A stretch of 64,000 nt of DNA from Pseudomonas lutea (GTDB lineage: Bacteria > Pseudomonadota > Gammaproteobacteria > Pseudomonadales > Pseudomonadaceae), in assembly GCF_000759445.1 (NCBI RefSeq), contig NZ_JRMB01000001.1:1364001-1428000 (forward strand). The letters are read 5' to 3'. Below are positions 27,468 through 36,317 of this stretch, piece by piece. The notes under the pieces were generated by a model. That model was not told the DNA's origin. It worked only from the letters and a program-made list of their open reading frames with translations, and did no database searches. The position numbers and the translations under genes were made by a program. How positions within the stretch are numbered: the first letter of the stretch is position 1; every line of letters begins with the position of its first letter.

Positions 27468-30250
27468 CAACCCCCCTTAAATCTCTGCGGGCAACACAGC
27501 GCCTGCAGTTCCACAAAGACTTCACGCTGGACGATGCGGCCAAGCTGGTGCCCTACTTTGCCCGTCTGGGTATCAGCCATATCTATGCTTCGCCGCTGTT
27601 GAAAGCACGCGCAGGTTCAATGCACGGCTACGACGTGGTTGACCCGCGCGTGATCAATCCGGAGCTCGGTGGCGAACCAGCGTTGCGGCGCCTCGTCGCG
27701 GCTCTGCGCGAAAACGGCATGGGGCTGATTCTCGACATCGTGTCCAACCACATGGCCGTGGGCGGTAACGATAACCCGTGGTGGCTCGACCTGATCGAGT
27801 GGGGCCAGCGCAGCCCATACGCCAAGTTCTTCGACATTCAGTGGAATTCTCCGGATCCGTTGCTAAAGGGCCAACTGCTGTTGCCCTTCCTCAGCACCGA
27901 CTACGGCACCGTCCTGCAGAACGGCGAAGTCCCCCTGCGTTTCGACGCCGAAAACGGCAGCTTCTACGCCGAGCATTATCAGCACCACTTCCCGATCAAC
28001 CCGGGCACTTACGGGCCGCTGCTCAGTGCAGCGAAACGTCCCGAACTCGACGAGCTGGCTCAGCGCTTCGCCAAGCTGGACGAGTTCCCGCAGGCATACG
28101 AACGCGCACGTCAGGCCAAGGCGGACCTGGCAGCGAGCGTCAAGGCCAATCCGGACCTGGTGAAGGCCGTCGAGAACGGGCTGGCGCAATTCGACTCCAG
28201 CACGCCGGAAGGCTTCACTCGGCTGCACCGTTTGCTGGAGCAGCAGGACTTCCGTCTGGCCAGTTGGCGTACCGCTGGCGATGACATCAACTGGCGCCGT
28301 TTCTTCGATATCAATGAGCTGGGCGGCCTCAAGGTCGAGCGCTCGCAGGTGTTCGAGGCGACCCACGGCAAAATCTTCGAGCTTATCGCCGAGGGGCTTG
28401 TGGACGGCTTGCGCATCGACCACATCGATGGCCTTGCCGACCCGCGCGGGTATTGCCGCAAATTGCGTCGTCGCGTCGACAGCCTGATGAAGCTGCGTCC
28501 GGCCGGCACGGAGTTGGACCGTCTGCCGATTTTCGTGGAAAAAATCCTCGGCCCGGACGAACAACTGCGAACTGACTGGAACGTCGATGGCACTACCGGC
28601 TACGAGTTCATGAACCAGGTCTCGCTGCTGCAGCATGACCCGAAAGGCGAAGCGGTCTTGGGCGAGCTGTGGAGCCGCGTCAGCGGTCGCACGGCGGATT
28701 TCAATCAGGAAGTGCTGGAGGCCCGTGATCTGGTTCTGCATGGCACCCTGGCCGGCGATTTCGAGAACCTCGCCCAGGCGCTGCTGCAAGTGGCTCGCAG
28801 CGACGTCATGACCCGTGACATGACCCTGGGGGCCATCCGCCGCGCGCTGTTGGCGCTGGTGAGTAATTTCCCGGTCTACCGTACCTACCTGACCGCTTGT
28901 GGACGTTCGGCTGAAGACGAGCGTTTCTTCCAGCAGGCAATGGATGGCGCCCGGGAGATGCTCAGTGAAGGCGACTGGCCGGTCCTGGACTCGCTCAAGC
29001 TGTGGCTCGGCGGTGAGAAACTGCGCGACTACCCGACCGGCCCGCTGCGCGAAATGCGCCGCAAAGCCGGTAACCGATTTCAGCAGCTGACCTCGCCGGT
29101 AGCGGCCAAGTCGGTGGAAGACACGTCCTTCTATCGCTCTGCCGTGCTGCTGTCGCGTAACGACGTGGGCTTCCATCCGCAACATTTCAGTGCGCCGGTC
29201 GAGGCGTTTCACCAGGTCAGTGCCGAGCGTCATGCATCATTCCCCAATAACCTGCTGACCACCGCGACCCATGACCACAAGCGCGGCGAAGACACCCGTA
29301 CGCGCCTTGCCGTGCTGAGTGAACTGGCGCCGTGGTACGCCGAGCAGGTAGAGCGCTGGCAGCAGCTGTCGGCGCCACTCAAGACGGGCGACACCCCCAT
29401 TAGCCCCGGCGACGAGCTGATGCTGTATCAGGCCATTATCGGCAGCTGGCCGCTGGATCTGGAGGGAGAGCCGGCGTTCGAGGCTTATGCAAAGCGTCTG
29501 ACCCAGTGGCAGGAAAAGGCCCTGCGCGAAGCCAAGCTGCACAGCAGCTGGAGCGCGCCAAATGAAGCGTACGAGACAGCGTGCCGTGAGTTCCTGCAGC
29601 AATTGCTGCTGAGCCAGGAAGGCTTGGCCTTGCGCCAGTCGATTGGTGCGACAGCGCACCGTATCGCTGCCGCCGGTGCAATCAACAGTCTGGCGCAAAC
29701 CTTGCTGCGCATGACTGCGCCGGGTGTACCGGACCTGTATCAGGGCACTGAATTCTGGGACTTCAGCCTGGTAGACCCGGACAACCGTCGCCCAGTGGAC
29801 TATCCCGCACGGGAACGCGCACTGGCGGAATCCGTTCCGGTTGCCGAGCTTTTGACCCACTGGCAGGACGGCCGTATCAAGCAGGCGCTGATTGCTCAGG
29901 TGCTTGAGCTGCGCAACCAGTACCCCGCTGTGTTTGCCGAAGGCGAATACCTGCCGCTCGAAGTGGTAGGAGAAAAGGCGGAACATGTCCTCGCTTTTGC
30001 GCGAGTGACGGAGGAAATGCGAGCTATTGTTGTGGTTCCGCGCTTGCCGGCTGAACTATTAGGCACTGCGCAAACTCCATTCATCAGTGCAGTAAATTGG
30101 GGCGATACACGAATCAACCTGCCGTTCGCTGATTCAAATCCAAATTGGAAGGGACTTTTTTCACAGGCTACAGTCACATCCAGCAAGGAAATGTTGCTCA
30201 GCGCAGCGCTCAAGGAAATTTCTGTAAACCTGCTTATACAAACCTTGTGA
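27464..30250 (+). CDS. treY: Malto-oligosyltrehalose synthase
   Basis: A GH13 enzyme of 928 residues that isomerises the reducing-end alpha-1,4 bond of maltodextrins to the alpha,alpha-1,1 bond of trehalose. The barrel motifs are DIVSNHMA (about 91-98), the nucleophile D319 in GLRIDHIDGL, the acid/base E359 in IFVEKILGPDEQL, and TATHDHKRGEDTR. The C-terminal block PGVPDLYQGTEFWDFSLVDP is family-typical. It starts within malQ (ATGA) and so is translationally coupled. The 3' end is somewhat A/T-richer than the rest. Confidence 0.95.
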   Translation: MTTPLKSLRATQRLQFHKDFTLDDAAKLVPYFARLGISHIYASPLLKARAGSMHGYDVVDPRVINPELGGEPALRRLVAALRENGMGLILDIVSNHMAVGGNDNPWWLDLIEWGQRSPYAKFFDIQWNSPDPLLKGQLLLPFLSTDYGTVLQNGEVPLRFDAENGSFYAEHYQHHFPINPGTYGPLLSAAKRPELDELAQRFAKLDEFPQAYERARQAKADLAASVKANPDLVKAVENGLAQFDSSTPEGFTRLHRLLEQQDFRLASWRTAGDDINWRRFFDINELGGLKVERSQVFEATHGKIFELIAEGLVDGLRIDHIDGLADPRGYCRKLRRRVDSLMKLRPAGTELDRLPIFVEKILGPDEQLRTDWNVDGTTGYEFMNQVSLLQHDPKGEAVLGELWSRVSGRTADFNQEVLEARDLVLHGTLAGDFENLAQALLQVARSDVMTRDMTLGAIRRALLALVSNFPVYRTYLTACGRSAEDERFFQQAMDGAREMLSEGDWPVLDSLKLWLGGEKLRDYPTGPLREMRRKAGNRFQQLTSPVAAKSVEDTSFYRSAVLLSRNDVGFHPQHFSAPVEAFHQVSAERHASFPNNLLTTATHDHKRGEDTRTRLAVLSELAPWYAEQVERWQQLSAPLKTGDTPISPGDELMLYQAIIGSWPLDLEGEPAFEAYAKRLTQWQEKALREAKLHSSWSAPNEAYETACREFLQQLLLSQEGLALRQSIGATAHRIAAAGAINSLAQTLLRMTAPGVPDLYQGTEFWDFSLVDPDNRRPVDYPARERALAESVPVAELLTHWQDGRIKQALIAQVLELRNQYPAVFAEGEYLPLEVVGEKAEHVLAFARVTEEMRAIVVVPRLPAELLGTAQTPFISAVNWGDTRINLPFADSNPNWKGLFSQATVTSSKEMLLSAALKEISVNLLIQTL

Positions 30251-30266
30251 TACCGGGAGTGTCGAG

Positions 30267-30758
30267 ATGAGTGCCGACGAGAAAAGAATCAGCGAACTTG
30301 CCCACCAGATCTGGGAAACGGAAGGCAAGCCACATGGGCAGGACGCCCGCCACTGGGAGATGGCGCGCAAGCTGGCAGCAGCCGAGGCCAAGTCGCCTAA
30401 GAAACCGGCCGCTGCGAAGACGGCGAAGTCCAAGCTTGACGACAAAGCGGAGCCCAAGGCTGCCGCTGCGAAACCCGCTGCCAAGTCTGCGGCCAAGCCG
30501 GCTGCAAAACCCGCTGCCAAAGCGGCGGCAAAGCCTGCTGACAAGTCTGCTGAAAAGTCGGCCGCACCGGCTGAAGCGAAAGCCGATGCCAAGCCAGCTG
30601 ACAAACCCAGTGCCAAGCCAGCCGCCAAGGCCGCAGCGAAGCCTGCTGCCAAGCCCAAAGCCGCTGCCAGTGGCGCTGACTCGGGTGCCAAAGCGGCAAA
30701 ACCCGCTGCCAAGTCTTCCGCGAAGAAGCCAGCCGCAGCCAAGCCTCCCGCGCCCTGA
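30267..30758 (+). CDS. DUF2934 protein with Lys/Ala/Pro-rich tail
   Basis: Residues 1-37 (SADEKRISELAHQIWETEGK, then PHGQDARHWEMARKLAAAE) match the DUF2934 domain, a short helical motif common in glycogen loci. The rest, to residue 163, is a low-complexity tail of AAKPAAK-type repeats, like bacterial histone H1-like or AlgP proteins, and should be disordered and strongly basic. It may bind DNA or anionic polymers (inference). It lies 16 bases after treY and is followed by glgX in the same direction. Exact tail length may vary between strains because it is repetitive. Confidence 0.82.
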   Translation: MSADEKRISELAHQIWETEGKPHGQDARHWEMARKLAAAEAKSPKKPAAAKTAKSKLDDKAEPKAAAAKPAAKSAAKPAAKPAAKAAAKPADKSAEKSAAPAEAKADAKPADKPSAKPAAKAAAKPAAKPKAAASGADSGAKAAKPAAKSSAKKPAAAKPPAP

Positions 30759-30799
30759 CCCGTTGGTGTGACGCAACACCGTCGCACAGCCAATACCCC

Positions 30800-30835
30800 T
30801 GCCGCAGGACTCGCGTTTACAGCGACCCTGCGGCA
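30800..30835 (+). terminator. Inverted repeat between the DUF2934 gene and glgX
   Basis: TGCCGCAGG at the left pairs with CCTGCGGCA at the right across an 18-base loop, about 40 bases after the stop codon. There is no long T run, so it may be an attenuator or a processing site rather than a full terminator. Confidence 0.35.
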
Positions 30836-30942
30836 ACTTTCAACCCTGTAATAGCCACCCTGTTGCATCGCTGGCGCAGTCCTGGAACTGCGGCCACGGC
30901 TTTGTTCGCCTTCAGGAACTCATTCGAACGTCAGGAATACAC

Positions 30943-33129
30943 ATGAGCACGCAAGATAAGAAAGCCGCTACACAGAATGAATCCGGCAACGCTGGCGCCC
31001 CCGAAGTCACGGCCTCGCGCATTCGTGAAGGCCTGCCCTTCCCGTTGGGTGCCAGTTGGGACGGCCTCGGCGTCAACTTCGCGATCTTTTCCGCCAACGC
31101 CACCAAGGTCGAGCTGTGTCTGTTCGACTCCGCCGGCGAAGTCGAGCTGGAGCGCATCGAGCTTCCGGAATACACCGACGAGATTTTCCACGGCTACCTG
31201 CCTGACGCCCACCCGGGCCTGGTCTACGGTTATCGCGTGTACGGTCCGTACGATCCAAAGAACGGCCACCGTTTCAACCACAACAAACTGCTGATCGACC
31301 CGTATGCCAAGCAACTGGTCGGCGAGCTGAAGTGGTCTGAAGCCCTGTTCGGTTACACCATCGGCCATCCCGATGACGACCTGAGCTTCGACGAGCGTGA
31401 CAGCGCCCCGTTCGTGCCCAAGTGCAAGGTCATCGACCCTGCCTATACCTGGGGCCGCGAGCAGCGCGTCAACGTGCCGTGGGACAAGACCATTTTCTAC
31501 GAGACCCACACTCGCGGTTTCACCATGCGCCACCCTTCGGTGCCTGACGAAGTCAAAGGGACGTTCTCCGGCCTGATGGTCGACGACGTGATCCAGCACA
31601 TCAAAGGTCTGGGCGTCACGTCCATCGAGTTGCTGCCGATCCACGCCTTCGTCAATGACCAGCACTTGCTGGAAAAAGGCATGACCAACTACTGGGGTTA
31701 CAACACCCTGGCGTTCTTCGCGCCTGACCCGCGCTACCTGGCTCACGGCAAGATTGCCGAGTTCAAGGAAATGGTCGCGCACATGCACCATGCAGGTCTG
31801 GAAGTGATTCTGGACGTGGTCTACAACCACACCGCTGAAGGCAACGAGCGCGGCCCTACCCTGTCCATGCGCGGGATCGACAACGCCTCGTACTATCGCT
31901 TGATGCCTGACGACAAGCGCTACTACATCAACGACTCCGGCACCGGCAACACGCTCGACCTGAGCCACCCGTGTGTGCTGCAGATGGTCACCGATTCGCT
32001 GCGCTACTGGGCGACCGACATGCACGTCGACGGCTTCCGCTTCGACCTGGCGACTATCCTTGGTCGTTACCATGACGGCTTTAGCGAGCGTCACAGTTTC
32101 CTCGTGGCCTGCCGCCAGGATCCGGTGCTGCGTGAAGTGAAACTGATCGCCGAGCCGTGGGACTGTGGTCCAGGCGGCTATCAGGTCGGCAACTTCGCGC
32201 CGGGCTGGGCCGAGTGGAACGACAAATTCCGCGACAACATCCGCGCGTTCTGGAAAGGCGATGAAGGCCAATTGGCCGACTTTGCCAATCGCATGACGGC
32301 CTCCGGCAACCTGTTCAATCAGCGTGGCCGACGCCCATACGCCTCGGTCAACTTCATCACTGCCCACGACGGCTTTACGTTGCATGACCTGGTGTCTTAC
32401 AACGACAAGCACAACGAGGACAACGACGAAAACAACCAGGACGGCAGTAACGACAACCGTTCCTGGAACTGTGGCGTAGAAGGCCCGACGGACGATCCTG
32501 AAATCAACGCATTGCGCCTGCGCCAAATGCGTAACTTTTTCGCCACGCTGCTGTTCGCCCAAGGCACGCCGATGGTGGTTGCCGGTGACGAGTTCGCCCG
32601 TACCCAGCACGGCAACAACAACGCCTACTGCCAGGACAGCGAAATTGGCTGGGTCAACTGGGACCTCGACGAAGACGGCAAGGCGCTGCTGACGTTCGTC
32701 AAACGTCTGATCAAGTTGCGTCAATCGCATCCGATCCTGCGTCGCAGCCGATTCCTGGTGGGCGATTACAACGAGGAATTGGGCGTCAAGGACGTTACCT
32801 GGCTGTCGCCAAGTGGCGACGAGATGAGCACCGAGCAATGGGAAGACCCGAACGGCCGCTGCCTGGGCATGCTGCTGGACGGTCGTGCTCAGGAAACCGG
32901 TATCCGTCGTCGCGGTTCGGAAGCGACGCTGCTGCTGGTGGTCAACTCGCACCATGACGGCGTCAACTTCACGCTGCCGGAAGTGCCTGAAGGCCGCAAC
33001 TGGACCAGCCTGATTGACACCAACCAGCCGGAAATCACTGGCAAGGACGAGTTTGAATTCGGCACCGAGTACACGGTGACGCCTCGTTCGCTGCTGCTGT
33101 TCAAGCTGCAGAAGGAAGATCAGGCGTAA
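30943..33129 (+). CDS. glgX: Glycogen debranching enzyme GlgX
   Basis: A GH13 isoamylase-type enzyme of 728 residues that cuts alpha-1,6 branches of phosphorylase-trimmed glycogen. The CBM48 domain (about residues 20-125) begins PFPLGASWDGLGVNFAIFSA. Barrel motifs are DVVYNHTAEGNERGP, the nucleophile region VDGFRFDLATILGR, the acid/base region LIAEPWDCGPGGYQVG and FITAHDGFTLHDLVSYN. NKHNEDN-type and GSNDNRSWNCGVEGPT blocks are typical. It supplies linear chains to MalQ/TreY. The start is ATG 30943, preceded by GGAATACAC, a weak ribosome site. It is the last gene of the cluster. Confidence 0.95.
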   Translation: MSTQDKKAATQNESGNAGAPEVTASRIREGLPFPLGASWDGLGVNFAIFSANATKVELCLFDSAGEVELERIELPEYTDEIFHGYLPDAHPGLVYGYRVYGPYDPKNGHRFNHNKLLIDPYAKQLVGELKWSEALFGYTIGHPDDDLSFDERDSAPFVPKCKVIDPAYTWGREQRVNVPWDKTIFYETHTRGFTMRHPSVPDEVKGTFSGLMVDDVIQHIKGLGVTSIELLPIHAFVNDQHLLEKGMTNYWGYNTLAFFAPDPRYLAHGKIAEFKEMVAHMHHAGLEVILDVVYNHTAEGNERGPTLSMRGIDNASYYRLMPDDKRYYINDSGTGNTLDLSHPCVLQMVTDSLRYWATDMHVDGFRFDLATILGRYHDGFSERHSFLVACRQDPVLREVKLIAEPWDCGPGGYQVGNFAPGWAEWNDKFRDNIRAFWKGDEGQLADFANRMTASGNLFNQRGRRPYASVNFITAHDGFTLHDLVSYNDKHNEDNDENNQDGSNDNRSWNCGVEGPTDDPEINALRLRQMRNFFATLLFAQGTPMVVAGDEFARTQHGNNNAYCQDSEIGWVNWDLDEDGKALLTFVKRLIKLRQSHPILRRSRFLVGDYNEELGVKDVTWLSPSGDEMSTEQWEDPNGRCLGMLLDGRAQETGIRRRGSEATLLLVVNSHHDGVNFTLPEVPEGRNWTSLIDTNQPEITGKDEFEFGTEYTVTPRSLLLFKLQKEDQA

Positions 33130-33159
33130 GCACAACGCGCCCGACTGCTAGCGACAACC

Positions 33160-33222
33160 GCCTGCCCGCGACCGGGTCAGCCAGCCAGATACAGGGCCGG
33201 TTGACCGGGTCGCGGGCAAGCG
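33160..33222. repeat. REP-like inverted repeat after glgX
   Basis: CGCCTGCCCGCGACCGGGTCA on one side is matched, with a few mismatches, by the complement of TTGACCGGGTCGCGGGCAAGCG on the other, with about 20 bases between. Such a structure can stabilise or end the glgX transcript. Confidence 0.65.
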
Positions 33223-33793
33223 TCGTTTTATACTCGCACTTTTCCACCACGCTATTGCTCACCTTCGCTGCCACGCCCGGTTTCATTGACTTTGTAGTCA
33301 CAAATGGACCTGAGTGTTCCCACACTACAACTTATGTAGTGCTTGAAAATATTCACTACAAACCTGTTGACGGGCCTGTTTGGCGGCGGCATAGTTCAAG
33401 CGTCTCCCCGATCGGGAGAGCTGGCAAATGTACTCCGGGCATGTTCGACAAAGCCGTCGAACCCACTCTGGATGTGTGCTGCCCACAAGGCAGATTGATG
33501 AAGCCGAACCGGCATGATCGACCACCTGGCCGAGCGCTGGCGACACGTCCTCATGACACTTGTGGTCAACCTTCCAGTTGCCCGTGTCACCAGGCGTCCG
33601 CCTTACGCTTCACCCGTTTTGATCATGTTCTCAGCCCTCATCGATAGCCACGCACCGACAGCCCGGCACCGGCTCTGTGTACCGACGGACCTTGCCTGTC
33701 AGCGTGTGAAGGACTGCGAATCGACGACCGGTTCGCCAAAGCGTTTGAACTCACTCGATAGATTAACCAGTGGTCAAAAAGGGGTATCCAACT
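33223..33793. other. Long non-coding region with CACTACA motifs
   Basis: No convincing gene was found in this 570-base region; the frame 33201-33647 has no ribosome site and no family resemblance. It holds CACTACA at 33323-33329, its complement TGTAGTG at 33335-33341 and another CACTACA at 33354-33360, with a further TGTAGT at about 33290. A candidate promoter TTGACG-N17-CATAGT starts at about 33366, followed by the palindrome CTCCC-CGATC-GGGAG (about 33404-33418). A small RNA cannot be excluded. Confidence 0.4.
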
Positions 33794-34123
33794 ATGAACC
33801 TGAACAACCAACCTACCATTGATCAATTGGCTCGACTGTTCGCCGCCCGCAAGGACTCCCTGGATAACCACATCCTTTGGGTGTGTGAGGAAGGCAACGT
33901 GCACATGGACGGCCTCGGCGCATGCACCGAGGAGCAGCAGTTCGAAAGTCAGCACCCGCACATGCGCGCGCGTCTGAAGATGTACCGCAAGGGGCATGGT
34001 TATGTCGGCAAGAAGGCGGCGGCGGACAAACAGTTCCTCGGTCAGGTGCTCGAAACACTGAGCAGTGAATGGGGCGCCGTGCAGCAACAGCCGGGTCTGA
34101 AGGTCATCGACAGATTGTGCTGA
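33794..34123 (+). CDS. Hypothetical protein, 109 aa
   Basis: A soluble 109-residue protein (start MNLNNQPTIDQLARLFAARK). It has three lone cysteines (WVCEEG, GACTEE and the terminal RLC) and conserved-looking blocks ILWVCEEGNVHMDGLG and MYRKGHGYVGKKAAAD. The start was chosen because AAAGGGG lies nine bases upstream. I do not recognise the family. It is followed by a strong hairpin. Confidence 0.65.
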   Translation: MNLNNQPTIDQLARLFAARKDSLDNHILWVCEEGNVHMDGLGACTEEQQFESQHPHMRARLKMYRKGHGYVGKKAAADKQFLGQVLETLSSEWGAVQQQPGLKVIDRLC

Positions 34124-34131
34124 TCCCATGC

Positions 34132-34167
34132 GCTGCTGCCTGCCTGTCATCGATGGCAGGCAGCAGC
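34132..34167 (+). terminator. Strong 13-bp hairpin after the 109-aa gene
   Basis: GCTGCTGCCTGCC and GGCAGGCAGCAGC are perfect complements around a 10-base loop. It starts nine bases after the stop codon of the 109-residue protein gene. No T run follows, so it could be a Rho-dependent or stability element. Confidence 0.55.
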
Positions 34168-34353
34168 ACGGTGTTGCAAGACCGCCTCCAGCGACAAGCC
34201 ACCTGAGCCACCTCTGAGCCAGGCGGCCCTCCTCTTTGCCCAATTGCCTTGAACTTGGCGCCGCTATCCTCTTCCAATGTATGCGGGCCGCCTCGGCGGC
34301 CTCGCTTCAATTCATGGAACAGCAAAAGCCCTCGGGCAAATTAAGGTGCCGTA

Positions 34354-34659
34354 ATGGATCTGGACAAGCTCAGCAAACACGTCAAAGCCGGCGAGATCAC
34401 CGAGATCAATCTGGTCTCGGTCGAAGGGGGTTCGTACGTTATTCATGCGCTCATGGACGGCAAGTCCAATGCGATCACCAGCCCCAATGGCGAGGTGCTG
34501 CACGTGGCCTCGGTCGATGAAGCGCGCAAGTGCCTGTCGTCCACCGAAGAGGTGAAACTGTTCATCGTCCATCCGGTGGTCTACGACGAAATGGTTGGCC
34601 AGCCCCACACAACTCCCGAGGCACCGCGCGAGCCGATCCCGTTCCGCTCCGGTAACTGA
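34354..34659 (+). CDS. Hypothetical protein, DUF6482-like, 101 aa
   Basis: MDLDKLSKHVKAGEITEINL begins a 101-residue soluble protein with a helix followed by a beta-meander (LVSVEGGSYVIHALMDGK, SNAITSPNGEVLHVASVDEA). It resembles the small DUF6482-type proteins of Pseudomonas, but I am not certain of the family. The C-terminal 20 residues are Pro/Glu-rich and probably disordered. The ribosome site is weak (TTAAGGTGCCGTA). Function is unknown. Confidence 0.65.
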   Translation: MDLDKLSKHVKAGEITEINLVSVEGGSYVIHALMDGKSNAITSPNGEVLHVASVDEARKCLSSTEEVKLFIVHPVVYDEMVGQPHTTPEAPREPIPFRSGN

Positions 34660-34772
34660 CCCGGTGGCGAGGGGTTCCTGAGCTGACTGCATCTGGCGCA
34701 TGCCTCACAGCCCTGATGACAAAAGCTCAGTTGCAGGAGCCTGCTTGCTGGCCAACACGCCGTACGCCTTCC

Positions 34773-35558
34773 TCAAAACGCCAGCTTGTACCCGATCGCC
34801 AGTAGCATCAGCGCCAGACACGGGCGCAGGACGGCATCGGGTATGCGCCCCGTCAAGTGGCTGCCCATGTAGATGCCGGGCAGCGAGCCCATCAGCAGAA
34901 AGCCCAGCATCGACCAATCCATGTTGCCCATGCTGGCATGGCCGATTCCGGCGACTAACGTCAGCGGAACGGCGTGGGCGATCTCGGTGCCGACCAGGCG
35001 CCGGGTTTCAAGGAAGGGGTAAAGCAGGAACAACGCCACGGTGCCCAGCGCGCCAGCGCCGATCGAGGTGAGCGCAACCATGGTGCCGAGGATGACGCCG
35101 GTTAGAACGGTCAGCGCGTTAAGGCGCCTGTCGCTCATTCGATAGCGATCCCCGGCGTGGCGTTGAGCGAAGGCAAGCAAGCGCTTTTTGAAGAAAATGG
35201 CCAGCGCGGTCAGCAGCAGCACCACGCCCAAAGCCTGCTTGATGACCAGGTTCATGGCGTCCGGCGCCGTGTGCAGACTGCTCAGATACCACAGCGTCAA
35301 CCCCGCTGCCGGTACGCTGCCCAGGGTCAGCCAGCCGGTAATGCCCCAGTCGATGTTGTCATTCTTTTTGTGAACCAGGACGCCGCCGCTCTTGGTAATC
35401 GCGGCGTACAGCAGGTCGGTGCCCACAGCAGTGGCGGGATTGATGCCGAACCACAGAAGAATGGGCGTCATCAGCGAGCCGCCGCCGACCCCCGTCATCC
35501 CCACGATGAAACCCACGACCAACCCTGCGACGACGAAACCTGCGTTGCCAAAATCCAT
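34773..35558 (-). CDS. TauE/SafE-family sulfite exporter-like permease
   Basis: An integral membrane protein of 261 residues with about eight helices in two similar halves. Typical motifs are VGFIVGMTGVGGGSLMTPIL at the N-terminus and GVILGTMVALTSIGAGALGT in the second half. Family members export sulfite, sulfoacetate or other organosulfur anions, or take part in related transport; the substrate here is unknown. Two starts are possible: MDFGN (used) and MNVQSG, 24 bases upstream. It is a single gene with no sulfur genes beside it. Confidence 0.88.
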   Translation of the reverse strand: MDFGNAGFVVAGLVVGFIVGMTGVGGGSLMTPILLWFGINPATAVGTDLLYAAITKSGGVLVHKKNDNIDWGITGWLTLGSVPAAGLTLWYLSSLHTAPDAMNLVIKQALGVVLLLTALAIFFKKRLLAFAQRHAGDRYRMSDRRLNALTVLTGVILGTMVALTSIGAGALGTVALFLLYPFLETRRLVGTEIAHAVPLTLVAGIGHASMGNMDWSMLGFLLMGSLPGIYMGSHLTGRIPDAVLRPCLALMLLAIGYKLAF

Positions 35559-35733
35559 TGCTCTGCCTGACTGCACATTCAAAAGCCGGCAGGCAGGATA
35601 GCGATTTTGCTCTAAGGACCGGCGGTTTTCTTATATCAACGCTAGATCGAGACGTTCTATGGTTATAACCGAATGTGACTTTGCGGGGACGGCCTACCGA
35701 GAGGCATGCTGATGTGGGCGCGCTTCGACAAAT

Positions 35734-36237
35734 TCACGGCTCGCCTTCCCAGTAATCCAGGGTCGCGTCTGGGCGCTGCACAGCGGCAAAGGCGCGCGCG
35801 CCGTTGGTCGTCACCATCGCCTGGTACTTGCCGGAGTCGGGGTATTCGCACACTTCCGGGGTTTCGCGTGTGCTGATGGACAAATACTTCAGGGGAGCAT
35901 CCGAGGTGTTGATCAATTGATGCGGGTACTCGGGGCCGGCCGGAATGAAGATGACGTCGCCGCTGCGCACGGGCAGCATGTGTCCGGCGACGCGCAACGT
36001 GCCCTGCCCGTCCAGGATGATGAACATCTCTTCCTGAGCGTAGTGGAAGTGATAAGGGCAGGACCGCTTGCCCGGGGCGACGATGTCCATTGATGCGCCG
36101 AGCTTTTGCGCAGCCGTGCCGGTGCCCAGGCGTGCGGCATGGCTCTCGTACAGCGGGGCGCGGCATTCATGCTGCAGCGGTACGTCGTTGAAGTTACGAA
36201 TCAGGCGCGCGGCCAGTGCGGCAGGGTCGATGCTCAT
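35734..36237 (-). CDS. Cupin-domain protein
   Basis: A 167-residue single-cupin protein. The first cupin motif is SCPYHFHYAQEEMFIILDGQ, then GTLRV, with metal ligands H, H and E. The second motif is GDVIFIPAGPEYPHQLINT, with the third His. It binds a divalent metal and may be a small-molecule enzyme or sensor. The start MSIDPAALAARL follows GGAGTGAGCC. It lies 80 bases downstream of the tam gene on the same strand and may be transcribed with it. Substrate unknown. Confidence 0.85.
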   Translation of the reverse strand: MSIDPAALAARLIRNFNDVPLQHECRAPLYESHAARLGTGTAAQKLGASMDIVAPGKRSCPYHFHYAQEEMFIILDGQGTLRVAGHMLPVRSGDVIFIPAGPEYPHQLINTSDAPLKYLSISTRETPEVCEYPDSGKYQAMVTTNGARAFAAVQRPDATLDYWEGEP

Positions 36238-36317
36238 GGCTCACTCCAGCATGGAATTGATATCAATTGACTGGCCCGGTCCGCGGGCCTCGGAGCACGC
36301 ACGGCGGATCGACCCGG

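Noticed and set aside
30161..30868. 235-codon minus-strand frame, Ala/Gly/Phe-rich
   Set aside because: It mirrors the Lys/Ala/Pro repeats of the DUF2934 protein and has no independent support.
33201..33647. 148-codon plus-strand frame after glgX
   Set aside because: No ribosome site, no domain, starts inside a REP-like repeat.
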